A DNA stretch of 64,000 bases from Peribacillus loiseleuriae (GTDB lineage Bacteria > Bacillota > Bacilli > Bacillales > DSM-1321): positions 4,985,828 through 5,049,827 of the forward strand of contig NZ_LFZW01000001.1 of assembly GCF_001183985.1 (NCBI RefSeq), in the 5' to 3' direction. The position numbers were made by a program, and so were the translations under genes. The notes below the pieces were generated by a model. That model was not told the origin of the DNA. It was given only the letters and a program-made list of their open reading frames with translations, and made no database searches. Shown here piece by piece: positions 28,689 through 37,612 of this stretch; position 1 is the first letter of the stretch; every line of letters begins with the position of its first letter.

Positions 28689-29084
28689 TTGTTACCTCCA
28701 CTAGGTAGTATTTTAAAGTTGAACGTCTGACTACTTATCATTCATATAAGTTTTCATTTACAACTTATATCATGCCCAAATACACAGTACATTTCCCATT
28801 AACGAAAACGTATTCAAAAATAAAATCATTCCAATTTCCCCTTGCGCATTGTACAAATGATAAGATCATTAAGCAAAATTGATTATAGCAAAAACATATT
28901 AGGCTAACAAGGTATACAAAATAAAGACTCCTTCTAATGGTGCAAATTCGATTTATTTTTTAGTTCTATTATTATAATCCCCATTTTAGTGTTTATTTCT
29001 CATAATTATTAGTAAAAATAATAAAATAATTTCGATTTACTAATTTTATTTAAATTATATTAGTATATAGAAACTGAAAAAATA
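28689..29084. other. AT-rich gap upstream of the nucleoside transporter gene
   Basis: About 400 bases, increasingly A/T-rich to the right. It holds the promoter region of the transporter gene and an imperfect ACTTATAT...ATATAAGT repeat (near 28743-28771). I find no gene, RNA or riboswitch in it. Confidence 0.5.
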
Positions 29085-29211
29085 GGAAGGTGGGTGTCCA
29101 AAGCAAAGAGTCTGACCCCGCAGCAACTAAATTCAGGATAAGATAAGTGTATAAAACACTTCATACTGATTTAGAGTGCGAGGTCAGACCCTAATGGGAC
29201 GCCCCCTCCTT
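29085..29211 (-). repeat. Full-length palindromic repeat element behind the amino-acid ABC ATPase gene
   Basis: In gene sense: AAGGAGGGGGCGTCCCATTAGGGTCTGACC, then CGCACTCTAAATCAGTATGAAGTG, an inner TTAGTTGCTGCGGGGTCAGAC and a right end TTTGGACACCCACC. It begins 7 bases after the stop codon. Its middle matches the 12409 copy. Confidence 0.88.
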
Positions 29212-29217
29212 ATGGAT

Positions 29218-29946
29218 CTATAAAACTTTACTTAAAAATGATTGCGTCCGTACATGCTGTGGATGACTAAATAGTTCTTCAGGAACGTTTTCTTCCACCA
29301 CATAGCCACCGTCCATGAACATGACTCTATCGCCTACTTCGCGGGCAAATCCCATCTCATGTGTGACAACAACCATCGTCATACCTTCTTTGGCAAGTTG
29401 TTTCATGACATCAAGTACATCGCCAACCATCTCTGGATCCAAAGCTGAAGTTGGTTCATCAAATAGCATAATTTTTGGATCCATCGCAAGCGCCCTTGCA
29501 ATCGCGACCCGCTGCTTTTGCCCGCCAGAAAGCTGGGCTGGGTAGCTATCTGCCTTTTCTCTCAAGCCTACTTTATCTAGCAGCTCATACGCCCTTTTTT
29601 TCGCTGCATCTTTAGTTGTTAGCCGAACCTTCATCGGCGCCAGTGTGATATTTTCTAGCACCGTTTTATGCGGAAATAAGTTAAACTGTTGAAACACCAT
29701 GCCGACTTCCTCACGTACTTTATTGATATTCACAGTACTACTTGAAATGATATGACCGTTCACAATGACTTCGCCATCAGTAATATCTTCAAGTCGATTC
29801 AAGCATCGTAAAAACGTGCTTTTCCCAGAACCAGACGGGCCGATCACACAAACCACTTCGGTTTCTTGAATAACCGTACTGATATCCTTTAAAACTTCAA
29901 GATTTCCAAATGACTTCTTTAAATGTCTCACTTGAATAATGCTCAT
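29218..29946 (-). CDS. Polar amino-acid ABC transporter, ATP-binding protein (GlnQ-like)
   Basis: A 242-aa ATPase of the amino-acid importer family: Walker [28 protein letters not shown] (Q loop), signature [17 protein letters not shown], Walker [16 protein letters not shown] and the switch His in [13 protein letters not shown]. It powers uptake by the permease gene, whose stop it overlaps (ATGA). Last gene of the three-gene operon. The specific amino acid cannot be fixed; glutamine or another polar amino acid is likely. Confidence 0.94.
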   Translation of the reverse strand: MSIIQVRHLKKSFGNLEVLKDISTVIQETEVVCVIGPSGSGKSTFLRCLNRLEDITDGEVIVNGHIISSSTVNINKVREEVGMVFQQFNLFPHKTVLENITLAPMKVRLTTKDAAKKRAYELLDKVGLREKADSYPAQLSGGQKQRVAIARALAMDPKIMLFDEPTSALDPEMVGDVLDVMKQLAKEGMTMVVVTHEMGFAREVGDRVMFMDGGYVVEENVPEELFSHPQHVRTQSFLSKVL

Positions 29947-30587
29947 CGTAATTCAAACCTCCTTTCTAAGAAATTGGCTAGTAGGGTTAATGCATAGATA
30001 ATAATGAAATAGATAATTCCTACTATTAGCCAAATTTTAAAGGATTCGTAAGTCGCCGCCTGCTGGATTTGTCCACGCTGGGTTAAATCAGCAATGCCAA
30101 TAATTGATAGCAGTGATGTATCCTTTAAACTAATAATTGATTGGTTTGTAAAGGTTGGGAGCATTCGTCGAAATGCCTGTGGGAGAACGATATATCGCAT
30201 CGTTTGTGTACTTGTTAACCCAAGTGACCTCGCTGCCTCTGCTTGACCACTATCAATGGACTGAATGCCCGCCCTGATGATTTCAGCAAAGTAAGCTCCG
30301 GCATTAATGGCGACCGTTACGATCCCCGCAGTTGTTTTGTCCATCGAAATCCATGGTATTGTATTTAAGCCAAAATAAATGAAGAACAATTGTACGATGA
30401 ATGGTGTTCCACGAATGGCATTTATATAGGATTTAGCAATCCAGTTTAAGGGTTTTATCGGCGCCAAACGTAGCAATGCCACGATTAATCCAATTATGAA
30501 ACCTAAAATAAGAGCAATGATAAAGATATATAATGTAACCTTCAGCCCGTCCATTAAATAGGGCAGTGCATTCCTAACTACATCCAT
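29943..30587 (-). CDS. Polar amino-acid ABC transporter, permease (GlnP-like)
   Basis: A 214-aa membrane protein with about five transmembrane segments and the EAA loop [28 protein letters not shown] that docks on the ATPase. The HisMQ-type [17 protein letters not shown] segment marks it as an amino-acid importer; a single permease gene suggests a homodimer. I start at the ATG 8 bases behind AAAGGGGAG, cutting 17 residues from the longest frame, which would run through the intercistronic hairpin. Confidence 0.93.
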   Translation of the reverse strand: MDVVRNALPYLMDGLKVTLYIFIIALILGFIIGLIVALLRLAPIKPLNWIAKSYINAIRGTPFIVQLFFIYFGLNTIPWISMDKTTAGIVTVAINAGAYFAEIIRAGIQSIDSGQAEAARSLGLTSTQTMRYIVLPQAFRRMLPTFTNQSIISLKDTSLLSIIGIADLTQRGQIQQAATYESFKIWLIVGIIYFIIIYALTLLANFLERRFELR

Positions 30588-30602
30588 AAGGACTCCCCTT
30601 TC

Positions 30603-30631
30603 AAAAAAAGGGCACGAGTACATTCGTGCCC
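30603..30631 (-). terminator. Intercistronic terminator/attenuator between binding-protein and permease genes
   Basis: On the minus strand a perfect 8-bp stem GGGCACGA / TCGTGCCC with a 6-base loop is followed by seven T. It lies between the binding-protein stop and the permease start. Partial termination here, or protection of the upstream message, would give more binding protein than permease, the usual need of such importers. Confidence 0.8.
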
Positions 30632-30653
30632 CGACCAACTACATATCCCTTGA

Positions 30654-31433
30654 TTATTCATTCAAATATTTATTAACAATCTCATCGTATTTACCACTAT
30701 CTTTCAAGTTAGCCAAGCCTTCATTCATTTTCTTTAGTAATTCGTCGTTTTTTCCTTTCAAAACAGCAATGCCGTATTCATCCCCGTTTAAACGATCACC
30801 GACGATTTCTAGGTCAAGAGTACTTTGGGCAATCGCATAGGCGATAACAGGATAGTCTTCAATTAAAACATCTGAATTTCCGTTCGCCACATCTTGGAAC
30901 ATCGCAGGACTATCATTGAATTGGACCAATTCAAAACCTATTTCTTCGGCTTTTTCTGTTGCGAATTTAGCTCCCGTTGTTCCCTTTTTCGCCGCTACCT
31001 TTTTACCTGCCAGATCCTCAATTGACTTAATACTTGTCTCCCCTTGCTTCACAACCATTGTCAAACCTGCTTTGAAATATGGATCTGTGAAATCTACGAC
31101 TTTCTTCCGATCATCTGTAATACTCATTCCAGCAATTGCCACATCAAGCTGACCCGCCTGCATCGCAGGAATAATCCCACCGAAATCCATCGGTTTGAAA
31201 TCTACTTTGAAATTTTGATCTTCAGCAATGGCATTAATGAGATCAATATCAATGCCTGTGTAGTCTCCATTTTTTTCTTCATATTCGAATGGTGGATATG
31301 TCGTATCAATTCCTACTCGATAGCTCTTGGCTTCGGCATCTCCTGCTCCAGCATTCCCAACCTCTTTTGTGCCACACGCAGCCAATACTAGCGCCACCAC
31401 GAATAACAAACTCACTATCTTAAATGTTTTCAT
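30654..31433 (-). CDS. Polar amino-acid ABC transporter, substrate-binding lipoprotein
   Basis: A 259-aa lipoprotein with a lipobox LVLAACGT at about residues 16-23, so it is exported and lipid-anchored outside the membrane. The mature part is a family 3 solute-binding protein: YRVGIDTTYPPFEY, GIDIDLINAIAE, MQAGQLDVAIAGMSITDDRK and KKVAAKKGTTGAKF. First gene of the importer operon and separated from the permease gene by a terminator-like hairpin. ATG start 8 bases behind GGAGG. The ligand is not identifiable; GlnH-like. Confidence 0.93.
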   Translation of the reverse strand: MKTFKIVSLLFVVALVLAACGTKEVGNAGAGDAEAKSYRVGIDTTYPPFEYEEKNGDYTGIDIDLINAIAEDQNFKVDFKPMDFGGIIPAMQAGQLDVAIAGMSITDDRKKVVDFTDPYFKAGLTMVVKQGETSIKSIEDLAGKKVAAKKGTTGAKFATEKAEEIGFELVQFNDSPAMFQDVANGNSDVLIEDYPVIAYAIAQSTLDLEIVGDRLNGDEYGIAVLKGKNDELLKKMNEGLANLKDSGKYDEIVNKYLNE

Positions 31434-31607
31434 CAAACCATCCTCCCCATTTTTATTTAAGCCTTACTTAAGTGTAGTGATTATGTAACTTTCTTCCGTA
31501 CAACATCTTAAAATACTTGTACCCCTTTCCTAATCATATAAAACTATGATTATTTATATTCACTGTTATTAGAATATTGCTTTAATTATTTATAGGCATA
31601 ATCCTAA

Positions 31608-31787
31608 AATATAGGGGCAGAAGATGAATTAGCCATTCTATTTGGGACGCCACTTTTCTCACTTACCACCCCTGGAATCGTACCAAATCTCATTGTTGTA
31701 ACACTCTTTTCTACAAGAAAAGTAACTAGCAAGAAATTTGATGAAATTCTCGTTAAAGAGCAATCGCCAAATAATCCCCACCTATAA
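31608..31787 (+). pseudogene. Possible 3' remnant of a permease gene
   Basis: A stop-free stretch of 59 codons encodes LAILFGTPLFSLTTPG, then NLIVVTLFSTRKVTSKKFDE and ends KEQSPNNPHL, which reads like the last transmembrane segment and cytosolic tail of a transporter. No start codon or ribosome site precedes it and an in-frame stop lies directly upstream. A terminator follows at 31934. Family not recognised with confidence. Confidence 0.3.
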
Positions 31788-32131
31788 ACCAGACAGGGAT
31801 TTGGCTATTAGTTAGATAACTTGCTAAAAACCATACAGGTGATTGGCAGAGTTGTTGATCAAGGAAGTAGTTGGTCTAAAGCATTTTCATCTGTCTCATA
31901 CAGGAATAAAGTAAACAATTTAACAGTACAGAGAAAAACCCGAAACGGTAATTAAGCTTCGGGTTTTTGTGTAAAGGAATAGGAGCTTTGCGCCATTACC
32001 TTATACGGGAACCAATTAAATTGAAACATCTATACAATTGCAGAGATTCTCCGTCAACTTCTGGGAGTTGGTCTCCCAATTTTAAATAGATCTTCCTTCG
32101 TAGAGTAACCTTTTAACGACACGCTGTTCCT
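31788..32131. other. Gap with a strong terminator and no intact gene
   Basis: Between the permease-like remnant and the ABC-2 permease stop. It holds the terminator at 31934-31968 and a second small hairpin, GGGAG-TTGGT-CTCCC near 32069-32083. A further open stretch in front of the terminator (VIGRVVDQGSSWSKAFSS) has no start and may also be coding debris. Confidence 0.5.
31934..31968 (+). terminator. Strong bidirectional terminator
   Basis: A perfect 11-bp stem AAAAACCCGAA / TTCGGGTTTTT with a 13-base loop, so a T tract follows in both directions. No intact plus-strand gene precedes it, in keeping with a lost gene upstream. Confidence 0.85.
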
Positions 32132-33748
32132 TCAATTGATTTTTCTCCACATCAGTGCATTCGCAAAGAATAGGACAATAAGATACATATACACGCCATA
32201 ATCCCACAAACGGATGGCCAAATAATGCACACCCATTAACAGTACAATCAGGATCAAACTAAGAAAGGTCTTAACGCCTTGCGATTGCTGGACCGTATCC
32301 ATCGGTTCTGAGAAAGGGAGGGATGGAGTAAACAGTTGAAAACAAAGTACAGTCAAAAAACTAAAGGCTAGTAATACCGCAAATAGATCCGGGATAATCC
32401 TACCCCCGTACAATATAGTAAAAAGGACACCTTCAAACAGCATAGTTGGCACTACATAATTCATTAACACTGCCTTAAGTGTACCTGTTTTCAGAGCGGA
32501 CAAATCGCCAAGCGGTGCCACTTTATAAATCCAAGCGCCTTTATAGTTAGATGAATGCTGGACCATCAGGACTAAAGTCGGAATCATTAGTCCTGAGAAG
32601 TAAATAATGATATAACTATTATTAGCCGTAATCTCGCTCAGATTACTTTCCCGAAGAAAGCTGAATAGAATGATAAAGGGAATGACAATCGACATGCCCA
32701 AGATTGGATAAACCTTCAGTTTAAATTCACGCTCATTCTTCATCATCTTATGGGCAAACTGATAAAAGATTCTCTCTTCACGGCTTTGGCAAATCCATTT
32801 TCCACCCCGTGAAAATAAACTTTTTGTACTCTTCCTTTTTGGTATTTGTACACTCGACAATTTTTGAAGATTATGTTCAAAGGTTGGAAGTAATTTAAGA
32901 TAATAGAAAATAGCTAGAATTGGCACAGCAATCGAGAATAGTGTGAGCATTAAATACATACGATCCATGCCATTCATTACATATTCGAATGCAGCGCCAT
33001 ACCAAATTGGAATGATCAAATAATGCCACCAAGACAAGTTAAACACAATCTCCAAATCGACAAATTCAAACACCCTTACTAAAACTTGATAGCCAATAGC
33101 CATCCCTAATGACAACATAATCTGAAAGTAATTAATTACGTCTTTCAGCTTTTCTCCATCAAAAAAGCGAAGTACAAACATATATAATAGAGCTGTTAAT
33201 ACAACAATTAAAATATTTACAAATATGAGCTCTATAATAAAAAGAATGAAGAAAAGAAAACCATGCTTGAATAAGGACACGATTAGCGCTGGCCCGGAAA
33301 AAGCAATAGTTAAATAAAACATATAAATTGTCACGTGAATCGCTTTCGCCAATCCTAGTGTCCGGCTGTTTACCGGCTTCGTTAGAATCATTCCTTTATC
33401 TCTTGTATCCAGCAAAACTGTCGAAAAGTCAGAAACAACAGACATCATGACCATGAACATTAATACGCCGAAATAGAGACTCATTTGGAATAGAAAATGA
33501 TCACCGAACACAATAAAGATGATCATAAAACAGCCTATGATTAGGTATATCCAAAGTGATTGAATAAACTGATTTGAATCATTTCTTTGTTTCTTCTTAT
33601 TCCTTTGCCCAATGATCGCAGGGGCCTTCCGACTGTCCATCAGTAATTTCACTTGAAGAATCTTCCTCATAATTGGATAATCAATACCGAACTTCGCAAA
33701 CAACCATCTTAACCGATCCAATAACAACAATATTTTAAAATCCTTCAT
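32132..33748 (-). CDS. ABC-2-type exporter permease
   Basis: A 538-aa membrane protein with about eleven to twelve hydrophobic segments in two clusters, a basic N-terminus (RKILQVKLLMDSRKAP) and a central cytosolic loop rich in K and R (QIPKRKSTKSLFSRGGK). The pattern is that of large single-gene ABC exporter permeases of Bacillus, whose substrate is usually unknown. Its ATG overlaps the stop of the ATPase gene upstream (ATGA), so the two form one exporter. Confidence 0.82.
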   Translation of the reverse strand: MKDFKILLLLDRLRWLFAKFGIDYPIMRKILQVKLLMDSRKAPAIIGQRNKKKQRNDSNQFIQSLWIYLIIGCFMIIFIVFGDHFLFQMSLYFGVLMFMVMMSVVSDFSTVLLDTRDKGMILTKPVNSRTLGLAKAIHVTIYMFYLTIAFSGPALIVSLFKHGFLFFILFIIELIFVNILIVVLTALLYMFVLRFFDGEKLKDVINYFQIMLSLGMAIGYQVLVRVFEFVDLEIVFNLSWWHYLIIPIWYGAAFEYVMNGMDRMYLMLTLFSIAVPILAIFYYLKLLPTFEHNLQKLSSVQIPKRKSTKSLFSRGGKWICQSREERIFYQFAHKMMKNEREFKLKVYPILGMSIVIPFIILFSFLRESNLSEITANNSYIIIYFSGLMIPTLVLMVQHSSNYKGAWIYKVAPLGDLSALKTGTLKAVLMNYVVPTMLFEGVLFTILYGGRIIPDLFAVLLAFSFLTVLCFQLFTPSLPFSEPMDTVQQSQGVKTFLSLILIVLLMGVHYLAIRLWDYGVYMYLIVLFFANALMWRKIN

Positions 33749-34533
33749 TCGTGAACCTCTTGGAAGCTTGAAACAAACTCCATGGCAATATCTTTATGTT
33801 CATTAAAGCCGGTAAGCTGATTGAAAATCTGCTCTAATGATCCTTCCTTATTGCTGTGCTGCAGTTCAGAGAATGTTCCATCTGCGATAATTTGTCCTTT
33901 ATTAATCAAAATAATACGGTCACTGATTTTTTCAACAACATCCATAATATGTGATGAATAGAATATCGTCTTCCCCTGACTTGCGAGTAAAGACATAATT
34001 TCTTTCACAACCATCACGCTATTCGCGTCGAGCCCGCTCAATGGTTCATCTAAAAAGAGAAGATCTGGATTATGCAGCATACTAGATATCAGCATCACCT
34101 TTTGCTTCATTCCTTTTGAATAAGAAGCAATTCTACTATCGTATACATCCTTGATCCCAAAGCATTCTGCCATCTTAAAGGCCCTAGTATCCGCTGTCTG
34201 GAAATCAAGTCCATACAGTTCACCAATAAATGTAAGGTATTCACGTGCTGTCAAATTATCGTATATATCTACGACCTCAGGAACATAGCCAATTCTTTTT
34301 TTATATGAAATATCTCCATCTGCAATGTCACGACCAAAGATCTCCATACTGCCGCTATAGTCTTCAATCAACCCCAGCATAAGCTTGACGGTCGTACTCT
34401 TCCCCGCTCCATTCGGGCCAATATACCCGATAATTTGCCCCTCATAGACTTCAAGATCAATTCCATTCAACACATCTACACCGCTATAATTCTTTCTTAC
34501 GTTATTCATTCGAATGACAGGACTTCTTTCCAT
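33745..34533 (-). CDS. ABC exporter ATP-binding protein
   Basis: A 262-aa ATPase of the drug/antibiotic-export class: Walker A GPNGAGKST, the signature region YSKGMKQKVMLISSML (SKGMKQ in place of LSGGQ, common in this class), Walker B LLFLDEPLSGLDANS and switch His FYSSHIMDVVEKI. A C-terminal extension of about 40 residues (QLTGFNEHKDIAMEF) follows the core. First gene of a two-gene exporter operon. The ATG follows a weak GGTGAT site. Confidence 0.92.
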   Translation of the reverse strand: MERSPVIRMNNVRKNYSGVDVLNGIDLEVYEGQIIGYIGPNGAGKSTTVKLMLGLIEDYSGSMEIFGRDIADGDISYKKRIGYVPEVVDIYDNLTAREYLTFIGELYGLDFQTADTRAFKMAECFGIKDVYDSRIASYSKGMKQKVMLISSMLHNPDLLFLDEPLSGLDANSVMVVKEIMSLLASQGKTIFYSSHIMDVVEKISDRIILINKGQIIADGTFSELQHSNKEGSLEQIFNQLTGFNEHKDIAMEFVSSFQEVHE

Positions 34534-34623
34534 CAATTAATCACCACATTCCCCAATAGTTATATTATCATCCTAACATATACTGGTAAATTATTGAGAG
34601 TTCTATTTGAACTTTACAAAAAT

Positions 34624-34708
34624 AAGAGTGGTGAACTCCCCTTCCACAGCTACTCTCTAATTTTTCGTGACAATAATCTGTCACAGGCAAAATAGAATGA
34701 ATTCTACT
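34624..34708 (-). pseudogene. Degenerate duplicate of the 3' end of the DUF4097 gene
   Basis: On the minus strand AGTAGAATTCATTCTAT...ATTGTCACGAAAAATTA...AGCTGTGGAAGGGG aligns with AGTGGAATTCATTCTAT...ATTGTTACGAAAAATTA...GACTGTGAAGGGG at the end of the DUF4097 gene (34971-35066), with an internal deletion of about 12 bases. It includes the last ~22 codons and ~35 bases beyond the stop, so it is a decayed partial duplication. Confidence 0.6.
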
Positions 34709-34795
34709 TGTATACTCTATGAAAGTTTCTCCCATAATTGGCCTTTCAGGAGGAACCAATACGCACAGGATCTAAAAAGACAGATTATAAGTGGA

Positions 34796-34936
34796 ATGGG
34801 GAGTTCCCATGACAAAAACGATATGGTCCCTAGCGTTGATAAAAATGACCCAAGGAATAAAGATGGTGTAAAGTACAATATCCCAGATCCGGAAATTTAT
34901 ATTGAATATTATGAATCTTCATTTCTAGCTCATTGA
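34796..34936 (+). CDS. Possible small hydrophilic protein (uncertain)
   Basis: 46 codons from an ATG, encoding a polar peptide (SSHDKNDMVPSVDKNDPRNK, then NIPDPEIYIEYYESSF). The composition looks coding rather than random, but the ribosome site is poor and I recognise no family. It lies between two sense-minus operons and may be a remnant. Confidence 0.25.
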   Translation: MGSSHDKNDMVPSVDKNDPRNKDGVKYNIPDPEIYIEYYESSFLAH

Positions 34937-35004
34937 TTTCTCTTGGGCATAAGCCAATGAAAGGACAAAAAAGAAGAGGTTTCTCACCCCTTCACAGTCA
35001 ACCT

Positions 35005-36003
35005 TTAATTTTTCGTAACAATGACATTCCCATTTTCTGCTGCCAGCATTATAGAATGAATTCCACTGCCAAGCTTCGCCGTTCCTTGTCTTTTTTCTTC
35101 CGATTCGTTTACTGGAGCTGAAATTTTCCAGTTAATATTCCCTTTGATTTCACCATAATTTGTGGAGGCATCCAGTGTAATTGGTTGATCCTGTAAAATA
35201 CTCCAGACAATATCTCCGCTAGATGATTCAATGATTGAACTTCCAGTAAGAAAACTATCTGTCAGCATCACGTCTCCCCCATGAGTCTGCGCAAACAATG
35301 TACCGGTATAGGCATTCACAGTGATATCTCCATTAGACGTTTGTAGCTTTGCTGGTGCATGGATATTATCAATCCCGATAGAGCCCTTGCCTACATCTAC
35401 TTTCACTACCGCCTGCTTTGGCACAGATATATGCAGGCGTCCTGTTATTCTAGTCATATCATTTAGTTCAAATTCAGAATCTATCAAATCCAGATACACT
35501 TTATTTCCAATTTGTTTCAGCGAAAACTGCTCGTCTACTTTATTCTTTAGCTGTTTATCGTTTCTTACATTTGCACTCAATTTTCCTTCTATCTTAACTT
35601 TCTGTTCATCAGTCCCTGTTATAAATACATCTTCACTGGGCAGCGAAATAACCACTTCCTCTATCGTAGAAGAAAGTGCAAGCTCTTCTTGCATGTTATA
35701 GGTAGAAGGCTGGAAGCTAAATCCCAGCTCATCCATGGCCGCTTTTCCGAAACTGAAGACTAAGGATGCCCCACCAATTAGTATTAGTAATATAATACTA
35801 AGCCAGTGGATACCTAGTTTTTGATCTTTTCTAAAAAAGTGAAGAATGAGAATTTCCACGCCAAGTAAAATACAAATGATTGGCCATGAATAGACTAGTA
35901 CTTTTGCAAAAGGAATGGATAAGAAGGATTGCATAAGCCACAGCAACCCAATTACGATTAAAAGAATGCCCGCAGTAATCGAACCAATCTTCCAATTCCT
36001 CAT
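35005..36003 (-). CDS. DUF4097-family membrane protein (LiaF-like), end of the ECF operon
   Basis: A 332-aa protein with three N-terminal transmembrane helices (about 9-28, 36-54, 64-84) and a long extracytoplasmic C-terminal part built of repeating short beta strands (GKGSIGIDNIHAPAKLQTSNGD, TLFAQTHGGDVMLTDSF, SSSGDIVWSILQ), the beta-helix-like DUF4097 fold. LiaF proteins share this plan. Last gene of a sigma/anti-sigma operon and coupled through ATGA, so it is probably an envelope-associated sensor or effector. Function unknown. Confidence 0.75.
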   Translation of the reverse strand: MRNWKIGSITAGILLIVIGLLWLMQSFLSIPFAKVLVYSWPIICILLGVEILILHFFRKDQKLGIHWLSIILLILIGGASLVFSFGKAAMDELGFSFQPSTYNMQEELALSSTIEEVVISLPSEDVFITGTDEQKVKIEGKLSANVRNDKQLKNKVDEQFSLKQIGNKVYLDLIDSEFELNDMTRITGRLHISVPKQAVVKVDVGKGSIGIDNIHAPAKLQTSNGDITVNAYTGTLFAQTHGGDVMLTDSFLTGSSIIESSSGDIVWSILQDQPITLDASTNYGEIKGNINWKISAPVNESEEKRQGTAKLGSGIHSIMLAAENGNVIVTKN

Positions 36004-36461
36004 TGTGTTTCCTCTTTTCTGCCGCGAAGAAGCTTAGACCCAAACCCAATTAAGATTGACGCCAAGACAATCTGTTGCAGGAAATTATAAGGTATATATT
36101 GGGTAAGTCCGCTTGGAAGCCAGTTCATGAACATTTGCATGAAACTTATTAGACCGACTACGATCAGGATCCATCCGATTACGTTCTTCTTCCCTTGAAG
36201 AACATCCCAGTGAAATAGCATTTCGTCGTCTCTTTCACCGGTTTCAATAATCGTGCGATAATGATTTAATGCGTCATAATACGCATAGAAAACAAGCACT
36301 GGCAGGAATATGGCAAGACCACCGAATAATTGAGCGGTAATGAACACTCCCCCGAAAAATAACAACATTAATTGCAGGCCTCTATTCATCAATCCTAGAT
36401 AAAATTGCCCAAGTCCCGGCAAGATTGATAGGATATATATCCATTTCTTTGGCTGTTTCAT
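36000..36461 (-). CDS. Small membrane protein in the ECF sigma operon
   Basis: A 153-aa protein with four likely transmembrane segments (about 8-24, 28-48, 48-62, 95-112, plus a hydrophobic stretch at 125-145). The start KQPKKWIYILSILPGLGQFYLGLMNRG resembles TM2-type proteins. ATGA overlaps at both ends tie it to the anti-sigma gene and the DUF4097 gene. No function can be assigned. Confidence 0.7.
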   Translation of the reverse strand: MKQPKKWIYILSILPGLGQFYLGLMNRGLQLMLLFFGGVFITAQLFGGLAIFLPVLVFYAYYDALNHYRTIIETGERDDEMLFHWDVLQGKKNVIGWILIVVGLISFMQMFMNWLPSGLTQYIPYNFLQQIVLASILIGFGSKLLRGRKEETQ

Positions 36462-36916
36462 TTATTCTCCCCTCCAGTTTTTGACTGTATTTTCAAGTTA
36501 ATTTTATTCAGAGAACTCATTCCTTTTTCTAAAGAATGATTAGCTTGTTCTACTGTTACGGACGAAATCCCTATCACATGATCAGAGGTATCAATGATAT
36601 AATCAACAATTTTCAGCTGAGAAAATAGGATTGTTGCCGCTGCCGCAAGGATAAAGTCGAGATAGGTACTACGTTTGTTTTTCCGTACAAATTTTTGCTT
36701 TTCCGTTTTCTCAATCTCGCTCATAACATCAAGCGTTACATCAACGGATAGCTCAAGAGATGGCTCATTCCATTCATTCGTTAATTCTTCAATTACAATG
36801 AACTCTCCCTTACACTGACTACAACCGATTAAATGATTTTCTAGATTTTCTATTTCTTTGCCGGAGAGTTCATTCTGTATATACGCGATAAGTTGTTCTT
36901 CGGTGATGTGCTTCAT
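36458..36916 (-). CDS. Zinc-finger (ZAS) anti-sigma factor
   Basis: A 152-aa protein with an N-terminal ZAS domain: helices around ENHLIGCSQCKGE give the H-x3-C-x2-C motif that binds zinc and clamps the sigma factor. One transmembrane helix lies near residues 88-105 (YLDFILAAAATILFSQL), then an extracytoplasmic tail of ~45 residues. It should hold the partner ECF sigma factor at the membrane until a stress signal. Its ATG overlaps the sigma stop by one base (TGATG), behind AAGGGAGAGG. Confidence 0.88.
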   Translation of the reverse strand: MKHITEEQLIAYIQNELSGKEIENLENHLIGCSQCKGEFIVIEELTNEWNEPSLELSVDVTLDVMSEIEKTEKQKFVRKNKRSTYLDFILAAAATILFSQLKIVDYIIDTSDHVIGISSVTVEQANHSLEKGMSSLNKINLKIQSKTGGENK

Positions 36917-37458
36917 CAAAGTTCCTCTCCCTTCCCTTGTTTTTTCATGATAAGTTTGGCTCGATATAGTCTAGATTCCACGGTTTTGACCGCAACATTT
37001 AATGTAGAGGCTATTTCACGATAAGATTGCTGCCGAAAGTAATAAAGATGGACCACTTCCTTATATGTATCTGGGAGTTTTTCCATATAGGCACGTGCAA
37101 GTTCTTTGTCTTCTTTTTGAAGAAGTAGATCTTCCGGTGTAGCCCCGAAAGGAATGTCATAAAGATTTGCCTCCCCTTCACAGGCTACTTGTCTAATCTG
37201 CTTGCGCCGATAATCAAGAGTCTTACTCATCGCAATCTTATAGATCCATGTAGAAAGACTGGAATCACCTTTGAACTGAGAAAGAGAACGATACAGCTGA
37301 AGAAATACTTCCTGGGTGATATCTTCAGCATCTTTGGTACTTTTACTTACTTTATACGCAATTGCAAACACCCTAACCTGATAACGGGATATCAGCTCAC
37401 GATACTGATCCTGTTCTCCGGCTACGATTCTCTTTATAAGCTGTTCATCCTTCTCCAC
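36916..37458 (-). CDS. ECF-type RNA polymerase sigma factor
   Basis: A 180-aa sigma factor with region 2 (YRELISRYQVRVFAIAYKV, DAEDITQEVFLQLYRSLSQFKG, STWIYKIAMSKTLDYRRK) and region 4 (LPDTYKEVVHLYYFRQQSYREIASTLNVAVKTVESRLYRAK). There is no region 1 or 3. The GTG start at 37458 is preferred since AGAGGTGAT lies 4-5 bases upstream. It heads a four-gene coupled operon with its anti-sigma factor and is probably autoregulated through the promoter at 37490-37516. Not a recognisable SigW, SigM or SigX orthologue. Confidence 0.92.
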   Translation of the reverse strand: MEKDEQLIKRIVAGEQDQYRELISRYQVRVFAIAYKVSKSTKDAEDITQEVFLQLYRSLSQFKGDSSLSTWIYKIAMSKTLDYRRKQIRQVACEGEANLYDIPFGATPEDLLLQKEDKELARAYMEKLPDTYKEVVHLYYFRQQSYREIASTLNVAVKTVESRLYRAKLIMKKQGKGEEL

Positions 37459-37489
37459 CTGTATCACCTCTTTTCTCTCTATTTATTTA

Positions 37490-37516
37490 GACGTACAATC
37501 ATGTAAATCCCCTGCA
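37490..37516 (-). promoter_or_regulatory. Candidate autoregulated ECF promoter
   Basis: On the minus strand TGCAGG (37511-37516), a 17-base spacer and CGTC (37490-37493) followed by TAAAT. A CGTC -10 element is the usual Bacillus ECF type; the -35 is unusual. An 18-bp palindrome AAGTTTTTTAAAAAACTT (37516-37533) abuts the -35 upstream. It lies about 30 bases before the sigma start codon. Inferred from pattern only. Confidence 0.5.
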
Positions 37517-37612
37517 AGTTTTTTAAAAAACTTTTAAAGAATAAAAAAAAGACCGAAATAAATTCAGCCGTTTTCTATATAGAGGGATCTATTTATTCAT
37601 ACAATAGGAATT

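Noticed and set aside
28689..29084. A purine riboswitch upstream of the nucleoside transporter gene
   Set aside because: The conserved TATA...ATATGG and loop sequences of purine aptamers are absent on the minus strand.
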